In this document: positions 7,916 to 16,065 of the stretch, piece by piece
Layout of the letters: the number at the start of each line of letters is the position of its first letter
How positions within the stretch are numbered: the stretch's first letter is position 1
Assembly: GCA_019310525.1 (NCBI GenBank)
Contig: JAFDEE010000031.1
Coordinates: forward strand, 1 to 64,000
Direction: 5' to 3'
From: Deltaproteobacteria bacterium
Lineage (GTDB): Bacteria > Desulfobacterota > DSM-4660 > Desulfatiglandales > HGW-15
Length of the DNA: 64,000 nt
Translations under genes and position numbers: made by a program
The notes under the pieces: model-generated
Told to the model about the DNA's origin: nothing
Seen by the model: only the letters and a program-made list of their open reading frames with translations
The model's database searches: none

Positions 7916-9862
7916 CTAGTAATAGTACCAAATCGAACGATAGTCGCGGACATCCTCTCCGGCGGCCTTCAGCTTCCTGAGGTAATCATAGATCGACACG
8001 TCGGTATAAACATAGGTGTCGACCAGAGCGAGTTTCTTTTCCCAGGGGTGGAACTCGTAGACACGCCGCCCGTCGGGCAGGATGGAGATCACGTTGTGAT
8101 GCTGGGAGGCGTCCAGGTAGTTTTTCCCAAGTCCCGGTACGTTGAAGACCACCTTGTCGGTTCGGACCGTTCCGGGGAGAATACGGGCCTCCTCCTTCTG
8201 CTCCTGGAGCAACCGCGCGATGGGAACCCGGAAGTCGTCGGTCTCCTCTTTACCCTTGGTGTTGAAGGTGTAATAGGGGGTGACCCCGATCAACCGTAAC
8301 ATCTGGCGTAAGGCCGCGGCCTCGAACTTGCGGGAGTTGAAGAAGGTATATACCAACTGGTTGTAAACATCGATGCCGTGGCGCCGGAATCTTTGAACCG
8401 CCTCCATGGCCTCGGGGGTGATCTCGTAAGGATGCTCGAAATGGGTGACGATGACCACCTCGCGCCGGCCGGGGATATGGTAACGGTCGATGGCCTTGAC
8501 CAACGCCTCGGTGATGCGCTGGGGAAGGGTTACCGGGGTGCGGGTGCCGATCCGGATGCGGATGATGTTAGGGTTGCGTGCGAGCCGACTCAGCAGGCTT
8601 TCTATTTTGCGGTTGGAAAGCAGCAGGGGATCGCCGCCTGTGATCAGAACCTCGTTGATCTCCCGGTTTTTTTCGATCCACCGAAGGGCCCGCTCCAGGA
8701 CCTTGGGCGGAGTGACGGCGCTTGGCGAATAGACGTCCTCGATCTGCCAGTTACGCTGGCAATAAACGCATATCTGAGGGCATGTGAGGACCGGCTTGAG
8801 GATCACGATGTTCGGATAACGCCGGGTGACGGCCTCGATGGGCGAGGTGTCCCGTTCGAGCATGAAATCCATGGAAGCATCGCCGGACCGGCGCTGTATC
8901 TTCATGGTTTCGACATAGTGACGGCTCGGGATGACCTGGGCCCGGACGGCGCGGTCGGTGTCGCCGCCAGGCCTTTGGTCGAACAGGGTCAGGTAATAGG
9001 GGGTGATTCCAAAAGGGATACCTTCCGCCTTGGCCATCCGTACCGCCTCGAACTGGTCGTTGCTCAGTCCCACCAGGGCGCTCAAGGTCTCGACGTTTCG
9101 AATGATGTGGCGGGTATGCCATTGCCAGTGATTCCACTCCAGGTCCGTTGCCCCAAAATATTTCATGATTCTTTGTTTGTTTCGGCTTCGCCTGCGGATC
9201 ACCTCGGGATCCAGCCCGCTCGGATAGCGTTCCATGAAAAGGCGGGCGCTCTTGGCCAGCCGTGAGAGGTCGGCCGAACGCAATTGGGCCGCCCGGGTGC
9301 CGTGGTACTTGAGAAAGGCAGGTACGGCCTGCGGATAGATTCCCGTGTTGCGGGCGATGCCGCGCACCAAGTGGTCCACCTCGGCGAAAAACCCGGGTTC
9401 GGGCCGGGGAAGGTCCTTCGGGGGCCGGTTTTTCAGCAGATCGTTCAGGTATCCAAGGAAGCTGAAACGGGCCAAGGACTCGTTTCGTTTGGAACACAGG
9501 TTACGCCATGCCTCTACCGCATCGTGGGTGAGGACCCACTCGAGGGATGGAAGGTTGGGATCTTGTTCGTAGCTGGTAACAAGGATATCGGTCAGGGCCC
9601 TTCGAATCTTGTCCCTCTTGGTCTCAAGGTCCTCTTCGGTGGTCAGGATCGCCTGAATGCTCGGCACGGGCGAAAGGAATTTCAAAAGTCGATTTCTATA
9701 GTTGGCAAAATTTTTCATGGCAAAGTCTCTTCGATCTTTTTGTGTTTTCCCCTCGCATTCATGTTGTTCGACCCCTGGCGGGTCGGATTCCCCCGTGAGA
9801 ATCTCTGCCTCTGATTTCCGCTGTTTGGGTTGAATATGAATCAAAAAGTGGCTGTTATGCAT
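7916..9862 (-). CDS. KamA-family radical SAM protein (lysine 2,3-aminomutase-like), long form
   Basis: About 648 aa. The C-terminal half is a KamA-type radical SAM/PLP enzyme: CPQICVYC (CxxxCxxC, cysteines near 361, 365, 368), VLITGGDPLLL and RIRIGTRTPVTLP. Lysine or glutamate 2,3-aminomutases interconvert alpha- and beta-amino acids, for example to make beta-lysine osmolytes. The about 300-residue N-terminal extension is longer than in KamA or EpmB and is mostly helical, of unknown role. I chose the ATG at 9862, preceded by AAGGGGGA; a downstream ATG at 9718 (MKNFANYRN) is an alternative start. The substrate is not predictable. The gene is monocistronic, with a palindrome about 100 bp upstream. 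Confidence 0.8.
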   Translation of the reverse strand: MHNSHFLIHIQPKQRKSEAEILTGESDPPGVEQHECEGKTQKDRRDFAMKNFANYRNRLLKFLSPVPSIQAILTTEEDLETKRDKIRRALTDILVTSYEQDPNLPSLEWVLTHDAVEAWRNLCSKRNESLARFSFLGYLNDLLKNRPPKDLPRPEPGFFAEVDHLVRGIARNTGIYPQAVPAFLKYHGTRAAQLRSADLSRLAKSARLFMERYPSGLDPEVIRRRSRNKQRIMKYFGATDLEWNHWQWHTRHIIRNVETLSALVGLSNDQFEAVRMAKAEGIPFGITPYYLTLFDQRPGGDTDRAVRAQVIPSRHYVETMKIQRRSGDASMDFMLERDTSPIEAVTRRYPNIVILKPVLTCPQICVYCQRNWQIEDVYSPSAVTPPKVLERALRWIEKNREINEVLITGGDPLLLSNRKIESLLSRLARNPNIIRIRIGTRTPVTLPQRITEALVKAIDRYHIPGRREVVIVTHFEHPYEITPEAMEAVQRFRRHGIDVYNQLVYTFFNSRKFEAAALRQMLRLIGVTPYYTFNTKGKEETDDFRVPIARLLQEQKEEARILPGTVRTDKVVFNVPGLGKNYLDASQHHNVISILPDGRRVYEFHPWEKKLALVDTYVYTDVSIYDYLRKLKAAGEDVRDYRSIWYYY

Positions 9863-10186
9863 AGGATCCCCCTTGTCCAAAATAGGATTTGCGGTTTCAG
9901 GCAGTGAGCGGCATGTTCTCTTGACCCCTGCTTTTCGCTGGCCTGCAAAGGAACCTGAACTTGATAACAGCCGTTATCTGCGGGTAATTGTCACGTTTTA
10001 TTAAATACGAAGCGGAAAATGATTCAATTCCGTATACCAGAGGCGGCCCCCTTTTACATTGAAATGGGCCTACAAGTCAAATCGGACAGCCTCCTTGCTG
10101 GCGGTGCTCCAGAAATCGTTTCTCATTTCCAGACTCCTTTCCTCGGCCCCTTGAATCCTCAGGCCATTCCGAACCGGAATGGACGT
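9863..10186. other. Intergenic region upstream of the KamA-family gene
   Basis: No convincing gene. The perfect inverted repeat GATAAC-AGCC-GTTATC at 9963-9978 lies about 100 bp upstream of the KamA-family start and could be an operator or part of a leader. The rest shows nothing I can name. It also forms the 3' flank of the lipoprotein gene ending at 10187. Confidence 0.3.
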
Positions 10187-11287
10187 TTACTTCAGGTTTA
10201 AGACATGTCTCGGGTTTTCAATCCCGATCTTCCGAGCCAGGCCGGGCGGCAGCAGGTTCATGAGCTGCCTCGTGGTACTCGTCTTCTGGGGGCCGATCCT
10301 TCTGGAGCCGGGCGGAACATAGAACTGGTCCGTACCGATCAAGAACCGGTCGGGATAGTCCTGAAACAGGGTAAGCCAAGCCGGTTTGATCGATTTTTGG
10401 TCTTTCGTAAGGATGCGGGTCGCTGGAACGCTTTCAGGACTGAGCTTGATAGTCATGAAGAGATTGGGATGTTTCTGGAGCAGCTTTCGGCACAAGGCCG
10501 GGGTCCGGTATCCCGTGTTGCACCAGCCGACGTGCGCCCAAATGATTTTGGCCTCCCGGTTGTGGTCAAGCAGCCTTTCAAAAGCGGACAGGTTTTCATG
10601 GAGCATTGCCGGATTTCGCCCCGAACGGAGCAATAGGTTTCTTTTTGGAAGCGGCATGTCTTGGGGGATCGCCTCCATGTGGATATCTAAGGGTACATGG
10701 TGCCTGGCCGCCAGATCGGCCAGCATCAGGAAGAGTGGATGATCGGCCGGTGCGGATTCGTAAGGATGGTCCCAGTTTAAGGAGAAGTGTTCCACGGAAA
10801 GTTCTCCGAATCCGATGGCGCCCCGGGAGAGGATGTTGAGGGCCATTTTCTCGAACTTCCTCTTCGTATCGGCGCCAATTGTTCTTCGAGTTTTGTTTTC
10901 GTGGATCATCACGTTCAGGGTCCCGCCGCCCCCCAGACAGGCAAACCGGTTCGGGTATCTCTTGACCACCGGGATCAGGTCAGATACATCGAATGATCCC
11001 GGCTGATCAGGAACCCGGGGCGGAGGCATGATGACCATTTTCAGGATTCCGAGTTGGTCCATCTTTTTCAAGGCGACGCGGGCTGCGGTAAGGTAGTCCT
11101 TCCCGGGACGGTTAAAGCCGACAAGATGATTGTGAGCGTCAATAAAGGAAGGCCCGCCTGTCTGGGCATCCTGGTTCGCCGTTTGGGTGAACCGGCCTTG
11201 ACCTGGAGGGGTACCGTCGCTGCGGCATCCCATCAGAGACATAAGAAGGACCAGGGCTATCACCCATCCGATTCGTCTCGCCTTCAT
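10187..11287 (-). CDS. Amidohydrolase-family (TIM-barrel) lipoprotein
   Basis: About 366 aa. The N-terminus MKARRIGWVIALVLLMSLMGC is a type II signal peptide with lipobox LMGC, so the mature protein should be membrane-anchored and outside the cytoplasm. The body resembles amidohydrolase family 2: FIDAHNHL (metal HxH), GFGELSVEH, DIHMEAIP, IIWAHVGWC and FLIGTDQF (metal Asp). The family contains hydrolases and decarboxylases, and the substrate here is unknown. The ATG at 11287 is preceded by GGAGG with 8 nt spacing. The gene stands alone, with about 350 bp upstream before a divergent PAS-domain gene. Confidence 0.8.
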   Translation of the reverse strand: MKARRIGWVIALVLLMSLMGCRSDGTPPGQGRFTQTANQDAQTGGPSFIDAHNHLVGFNRPGKDYLTAARVALKKMDQLGILKMVIMPPPRVPDQPGSFDVSDLIPVVKRYPNRFACLGGGGTLNVMIHENKTRRTIGADTKRKFEKMALNILSRGAIGFGELSVEHFSLNWDHPYESAPADHPLFLMLADLAARHHVPLDIHMEAIPQDMPLPKRNLLLRSGRNPAMLHENLSAFERLLDHNREAKIIWAHVGWCNTGYRTPALCRKLLQKHPNLFMTIKLSPESVPATRILTKDQKSIKPAWLTLFQDYPDRFLIGTDQFYVPPGSRRIGPQKTSTTRQLMNLLPPGLARKIGIENPRHVLNLK

Positions 11288-11639
11288 GGCCGAATCCTCC
11301 ATTTCGAAAAATGGGGGTCATTGAAAACATGTGTTTCAAAGACCTCAAACCACGAACAAAGACCCCTGCCAAATGTTTTAATCGGAAACCCGGCAACATA
11401 CCTTGAATTACCTGTCATAACCGTAATACACAGAGAATTTAAATGGCATTTTATGCCGACATACGCTATTTTTACATGGGATATTCCTCATCTTCCAGGT
11501 TTGTTTTTCCCGGGGAGAGAGGACATGCCACTACCCGGAGCGGCTTGTCTCCATATAATGTGGTTCGGGGGATGCTGCGAAACCCGCCGTGGGCAAGGTG
11601 TGGTCGGCTTTATCCGGGGAATGGAGGTGATATTCAAGC
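11288..11639. other. Divergent intergenic region
   Basis: Separates the amidohydrolase lipoprotein (leftward) and the PAS-domain gene (rightward). It should hold both promoters. The stretch around 11330-11460 is AT-rich, but I see no box pair good enough to call. GGAGGTGAT at about 11625 is the ribosome binding site of the PAS gene. Confidence 0.3.
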
Positions 11640-12193
11640 ATGAAAAGGGTATGCGCCTGGTGCCGGAAAAAGATGAAAGGGAAAGAGCCGGAGTCAGTGG
11701 ATACCGATATGCCCGTTACCCACGGTATCTGTCCTGATTGCTTAAGGGAAATGTTGTCTCATGAGGCGGTGACGTTACGGGAATACCTTGACCGGTTTCC
11801 AGGCCCAGTGTTTTTGGTGGACGCCGAAGGCAGGATTGTCACTGCGAACAAGGAGGGCCTGAAGGTTCTTAATAAAAGAGCGGAAGATATAGAGGGGAAG
11901 CTCGGGGGTGATGCTTTTGAATGCAAATATGCCCCAACCTGTCGGGTGGGTGCGGCAATACCATTCATTGCAAGACATGCACTATCCGAATAACCGTTAC
12001 CGATACTTTGGAAACCGGCCAAAGCCATACGAAAATTCCCGCCTATCCGGATCTCCATCACATGAGCGGAGAAAACAGAATACGGTTCCTCATTTCAACC
12101 GAGAAGGTGGGAAAGGCCGTTTTGCTCAGGATAGATGAAATCTCCATGGAAAAACGAGAGTTGCGGGATGCATGCCATGATCTCGTTTTTTAA
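11640..12193 (+). pseudogene. PAS-domain protein with Cys-rich insert, frameshifted
   Basis: From the ATG at 11640 (GGAGGTGAT upstream) the reading gives a short Cys-rich start (CAWCRKKMKG, CPDC) and then a PAS-like segment, FLVDAEGRIVTANKEGLKVLN. Near 11935 the frame must shift: frame one goes FECKYAPTCRV and ends at 11993, while the next frame continues as NLSGGCGNTIHCKTCTI through TDTLETGQSHTKIP to VLLRIDEIS, ending at 12193. Joined together they form one coherent PAS protein of about 180 aa with the family's Cys motif. The frame break is a one-base indel, either a real mutation or a sequencing error. It would be a soluble one-domain sensor, perhaps heme or metal binding. Confidence 0.7.
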
Positions 12194-12238
12194 TAGGTGA
12201 ATGCCTTGGGGCCCATCGCCGGATGAAAGGAGTGGAGG

Positions 12239-12757
12239 ATGGAAAAGGAGAAAGAGGAAAGGTCGGGTACCATCAACCTTGTCGTAAACGGAACCTCCTA
12301 CCGACTGGAAATCGGGGACCGGAAATACCAGGTAGCTCCTTCCCACACCCTGGCTGAAACCCTCAGGGAGACCCTCGGCCTTACGGGCACCAAGGTGGGT
12401 TGTGACCAGGGGGGCTGCGGTTCCTGCACGGTTCTCATGGACGGAGAACCCGTACTCTCCTGCATGATGCTTACCGTGGAATGCGACGGCAAGCGCATCA
12501 CGACGATCGAGGGCCTCGAGGACCGGCGTACGGGCGAGCTGGACCCGCTCCAACAGGCCTTCATCGATCATACAGCATTTCAGTGCGGATTCTGCACTCC
12601 GGGGATCATCATGGCCTCGAAGTCATTGCTGGAAAAGAACCCTTCTCCCCGGGTGGAGGAGATCAAGGAGGCCCTTTCGGGGCACTACTGCAGGTGTATC
12701 AGTCACTACCACGTGGTAGAGGCGGTGGTGGAGGCCTCCAGGAAGGGGAGGGACTAG
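12239..12757 (+). CDS. [2Fe-2S] subunit of a xanthine dehydrogenase/4-hydroxybenzoyl-CoA reductase-type enzyme
   Basis: About 172 aa, the standard size of the small (CoxS/HcrC-type) subunit. The plant-ferredoxin cluster is bound by CDQGGCGSC plus a later Cys (VLSCMM). The all-helical second cluster domain has CGFCTPG and CRCISHY. It carries electrons between the molybdenum centre and FAD. It is the first gene of the S-L-M cluster, and GAGTGGAGG lies just before the ATG. It stops 2 nt before the GTG of the large subunit, so they are coupled. Specificity cannot be read from this subunit. Confidence 0.9.
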   Translation: MEKEKEERSGTINLVVNGTSYRLEIGDRKYQVAPSHTLAETLRETLGLTGTKVGCDQGGCGSCTVLMDGEPVLSCMMLTVECDGKRITTIEGLEDRRTGELDPLQQAFIDHTAFQCGFCTPGIIMASKSLLEKNPSPRVEEIKEALSGHYCRCISHYHVVEAVVEASRKGRD

Positions 12758-12759
12758 GC

Positions 12760-15030
12760 GTGTCCGAGAAGAAATACCGGTTCATAGGGAAATCCATGCC
12801 GCGCAAAGACGCCCTTGAGATCGTTACGGGAAGGGCAAAGTACATCGATGACTTGAGAATGCCGGGCATGCTTCACGGGAGGGTGCTCAGAAGCCCTTAT
12901 CCCCACGCGGAGATCCGCAGGATCGAGACGGCCGAGGCGGAGAAGCTGCCGGGTGTCGAGGCGGTTTTGACCCACGAGAACGCGCCCGACTGGAAAGCGG
13001 GAATGCCGCGCCACATGCCTGTTCTCGATCGCAAGGTGCGATTCGTCGGAGACGCGGTAGCCTTAGTGGCCGCGGAGACCGGGGAGATCGCAAGGGAGGC
13101 CCTGGACTTGATCCGGGTGGAATACGCCTCGCTCGATCCGGTTTATGATGTGGAGGAGGCCGTCGGGGAGGAGGCACCGCTCGTCCATGAGGATTTTCCC
13201 CGAAATCTGGTCCCGCCCTTTCATGCATTTGGACCGAAGACCATCAGGGAAGTTGTGGCAGGGGATGTGGAAAAGGGATTCAAGGAGGCCGATTTCGTCG
13301 TCCAGGGGACGTATCGATATGAAAGTATACCCAATCCCTTGCCTATCGAACCGCCCGGCGTAATTGCCGAATGGGAGGACGATGATCGGCTCGTGGTCTG
13401 GTCGGGAACCCAGAGCGCCTCCTGGCACCGCTTTATCATGCAGTCCAAGATGGGTTTTCCCGACATACGCGCCATCAATACCCAGTGCGGAGGGAGTTTC
13501 GGTTCAAAGAATTACGCTCCGCTCCCTCTATTTTACGCGGCCGCCCTTGCCAAGGTTACGGGGCGGCCGGTAAAGGTGTGTTACGACAAGGAAGAACATT
13601 TCGGCGCCTTCGTCCTGAGGCTGGGATCCAGGTTCCGCGGAAAGATCGGGATCAAGAGAGACGGGACGGTAACGGCCGTATCGGGGGAATGGTTCGTGGA
13701 TACCGGAGCGTTTTCTGACATGGCCCAGGCGCAGGTAGCGGTGGGTTGCGGCGAGGCTCAACTGATGCTTAAGTGCCGAAATTGGGACCTGAAGACCAAG
13801 CTGGTCTGCACCAATCGAAGCGCCTCCGGGGTCGTCCGCGGATTCGGGGGCCAGGAGTTGGAATCCGCACTATATCCGCTCCTTTTAGAAGCCATGGAGA
13901 AGGCCGCCATCGATCCGGTCGAATTTTTCAAGAAGAACTTCGTGAAACCGGGCGAGGGATACGTCTGGCGGGAAGGCAATTACTGGATCTGCCGGGGAAA
14001 GGACTATTCTGAGGCCCTGGAGAAGGGTGCCGTGGCCTTTGGATGGCGGGAAAAGTGGAAGGGATGGCTTCAGCCGACCGAAGTGCGGGGGCCCCTGCGT
14101 AAGGGCGTGGGTGTGGGGGTCCATGGAAATGCCGACGTGGGGGAAGACGAGTCCGAGGCCTACGTGAGGCTGAACCCGGATGCCACGGCTACCATCCACG
14201 TAAACATTTCGGAATCGGGAATGGGCCAGAGAAGTAGTCTTTGCAAGATGGCCGCCGAGGTGCTTCAGCTTCCCCTTGAGAAGGTCTCCATCACCCCCGC
14301 CGATACCCTGGTCAATCCCTTCGATTTCGGGCTGGTGGGCTCGCGGGGGACCTATGCCGTGGGGTCTGCGGTGATCCAGGCCGCGGAGGAGGCGAGACGG
14401 AAACTGCTTGAACTGGCCGCTTCCCGGCTGGGGACGGCCCCTGAGGACCTGGACACCAAGGACGGCAGGATCTACCCCCTGGGGAGACCGAAGGAAGGTA
14501 TCTCCTGGAGCAGGGCCATGGGCCTCATGCAGACATGCGTGGGCTTCGGGCGATTCGAACCTGACTATTCCGTCCCCAATTTCCTGGCCCTGTTCGTGGA
14601 AGTGGAAGTAGACACCGAAACCGGAAAGGTGAACCTCCGGCGGGTCCTCGGGGCAACGGATGTGGGGCAGATCATCGATCCCCGCTCTCTGGAGGGACAA
14701 CTATACGGGTCCCTGGGCTCAGCGGGAATCGACACGGCCCTGTTCGAGGAATCGATCCTCGACAGGCGGAACGGCCGCATCCTGAACATCAACATGATGG
14801 ATTACAAGTGGCGCACCTTTCTCGAATTGCCGGAATTCCGGAACGTGATCCTGGAGACTCCTTTCCCGACACACCGGTTCAAGGCCGTCGGGGTCGGAGA
14901 GATAGCCACGTCCCCGGGACCCGGGGCCGTTCTCATGGCCCTTTCCAACGCCTTGGGTGTGAGGGTCACGGAGTACCCCATGACGCCCGACAGGATCCTT
15001 GAGGCCCTGGAAAAGAAAGGGGGGAGGTAA
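12760..15030 (+). CDS. Molybdopterin-binding large subunit, xanthine dehydrogenase/4-hydroxybenzoyl-CoA reductase family
   Basis: About 756 aa. It starts at a GTG preceded by GGGGAGGG and reads SEKKYRFIGKSMPRKDALEIVTGRAKYIDD, the typical opening of CoxL/XdhA/HcrA-like subunits. Cofactor-contact segments include TQCGGSFGSKNY, GMGQRSSLCKM and the C-terminal GVGEIATSPGPGAV, which supplies the active-site Glu. The enzyme would hydroxylate, or reductively dehydroxylate, an aromatic or N-heterocyclic substrate at the molybdenum centre. With an aryl-acid ligase three genes on, a 4-hydroxybenzoyl-CoA-reductase-like role is attractive but unproven. Xanthine, nicotinate or purine dehydrogenases remain alternatives. 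Confidence 0.88.
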   Translation: MSEKKYRFIGKSMPRKDALEIVTGRAKYIDDLRMPGMLHGRVLRSPYPHAEIRRIETAEAEKLPGVEAVLTHENAPDWKAGMPRHMPVLDRKVRFVGDAVALVAAETGEIAREALDLIRVEYASLDPVYDVEEAVGEEAPLVHEDFPRNLVPPFHAFGPKTIREVVAGDVEKGFKEADFVVQGTYRYESIPNPLPIEPPGVIAEWEDDDRLVVWSGTQSASWHRFIMQSKMGFPDIRAINTQCGGSFGSKNYAPLPLFYAAALAKVTGRPVKVCYDKEEHFGAFVLRLGSRFRGKIGIKRDGTVTAVSGEWFVDTGAFSDMAQAQVAVGCGEAQLMLKCRNWDLKTKLVCTNRSASGVVRGFGGQELESALYPLLLEAMEKAAIDPVEFFKKNFVKPGEGYVWREGNYWICRGKDYSEALEKGAVAFGWREKWKGWLQPTEVRGPLRKGVGVGVHGNADVGEDESEAYVRLNPDATATIHVNISESGMGQRSSLCKMAAEVLQLPLEKVSITPADTLVNPFDFGLVGSRGTYAVGSAVIQAAEEARRKLLELAASRLGTAPEDLDTKDGRIYPLGRPKEGISWSRAMGLMQTCVGFGRFEPDYSVPNFLALFVEVEVDTETGKVNLRRVLGATDVGQIIDPRSLEGQLYGSLGSAGIDTALFEESILDRRNGRILNINMMDYKWRTFLELPEFRNVILETPFPTHRFKAVGVGEIATSPGPGAVLMALSNALGVRVTEYPMTPDRILEALEKKGGR

Positions 15031-15036
15031 ACCGGA

Positions 15037-16014
15037 ATGAGACCCTTCAAGCATTACAATGCCCGATCCGTGGAAGAGGCACTCTCCCTGTTGAAGCGCT
15101 ATGAAGGAAGAGCCTGTCTGATAGCCGGAGGAACGGACCTTCTCGGGGTCCTCAAGGGCGAAATCCTGCCGGATTACCCCAAGGCCCTTGTCAACATCAA
15201 GACCATTCTCGGCCTGAACGAGATGGGGGAGGACGAGGAGGGATTGAAACTGGGCGCCCTAGTGAGGCTGGTGGAGATTGCCCGTTCCCCCATGATTAAG
15301 GGGCGATATGGAGCGCTGGTGAAGTCGGCCGAGTCCGTCGCAACACCCGAAATCCGCAATATGGGGACCGTGGGGGGAAATCTGTGCCAGGACAATCGCT
15401 GCTGGTACTACAGGTATCCCCACCATATGGGCGGGCGGATTCTTTGCTACCGGAAGGGAGAGGGACCATGTCACGCGATCAAGGGAGACAACCGCTACCA
15501 CGCTGTCATCGGAGGCAAGGGGTGCTTCGCCGTCTGCCCCTCGGACATGGCCGTGGCACTGGCAGCCCTGGACGGAAGGGTCAGGATTGCGCAACCCGAT
15601 GGCGGAAAGAAGGACCTTTCGATCCTGGAGTTCTACACGGCACGGGGGCACGTGCTGAGGTCGGATGAGATTCTGACAGAGATCCGGGTGCCCCGGCCAC
15701 CGGACAACGCCCGGCAGACATTCCTCAAGTTCCGTTTGCGGGAATCCGTGGACTTCGCCGTAGCCAGCGTGGCATCCCTCATCTCGGTTGAGGATGGGGT
15801 CTGCAAGGATGCGAGAATCGTCCTCGGCGCGGTGGCCCCGACACCTTACAGGGCGATGGCCGCTGAAGCCGTGCTCAAAGGGAGACACTTAGAGCAGAGG
15901 GTGGCTGAAGAGGCAGCCGAAGCGGCCCTTTCCGATGCCAAGCCCCTCGCGAAAAACGCTTACAAGGTTGAGGTAACCAAAACACTGGTGAAAAGGGCTA
16001 TCCTCTCATCCTGA
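15037..16014 (+). CDS. FAD-binding subunit with probable extra [4Fe-4S] site
   Basis: About 325 aa. FAD motifs AGGTDLLG (near 30) and TVGGNLCQ (near 111) are present. Between them and the C-terminal domain lies a Cys-rich loop absent from ordinary CoxM: cysteines near 117, 122, 137, 145, 163 and 167, embedded in RCWYYRYPHH, LCYRKGEGPC and GCFAVCPSD. A comparable loop in the beta subunit of 4-hydroxybenzoyl-CoA reductase carries a [4Fe-4S] cluster, so electron entry from ferredoxin is plausible. The gene follows the large subunit by 6 nt. The cluster is inferred from cysteine spacing only. Confidence 0.88.
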   Translation: MRPFKHYNARSVEEALSLLKRYEGRACLIAGGTDLLGVLKGEILPDYPKALVNIKTILGLNEMGEDEEGLKLGALVRLVEIARSPMIKGRYGALVKSAESVATPEIRNMGTVGGNLCQDNRCWYYRYPHHMGGRILCYRKGEGPCHAIKGDNRYHAVIGGKGCFAVCPSDMAVALAALDGRVRIAQPDGGKKDLSILEFYTARGHVLRSDEILTEIRVPRPPDNARQTFLKFRLRESVDFAVASVASLISVEDGVCKDARIVLGAVAPTPYRAMAAEAVLKGRHLEQRVAEEAAEAALSDAKPLAKNAYKVEVTKTLVKRAILSS

Positions 16015-16065
16015 ACCTACCGAAACGGCAGCCTTTTTCACCTCACCCGGTTGAAGGGGGACGAG

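Noticed and set aside
8378-9265. 295-codon plus-strand frame
   Set aside because: Antisense to the KamA-family gene and without any domain.
10019-10201. 60-codon frame in the gap between the KamA-family gene and the lipoprotein gene
   Set aside because: No convincing ribosome binding site, overlaps the lipoprotein 3' end and has no coherent features.
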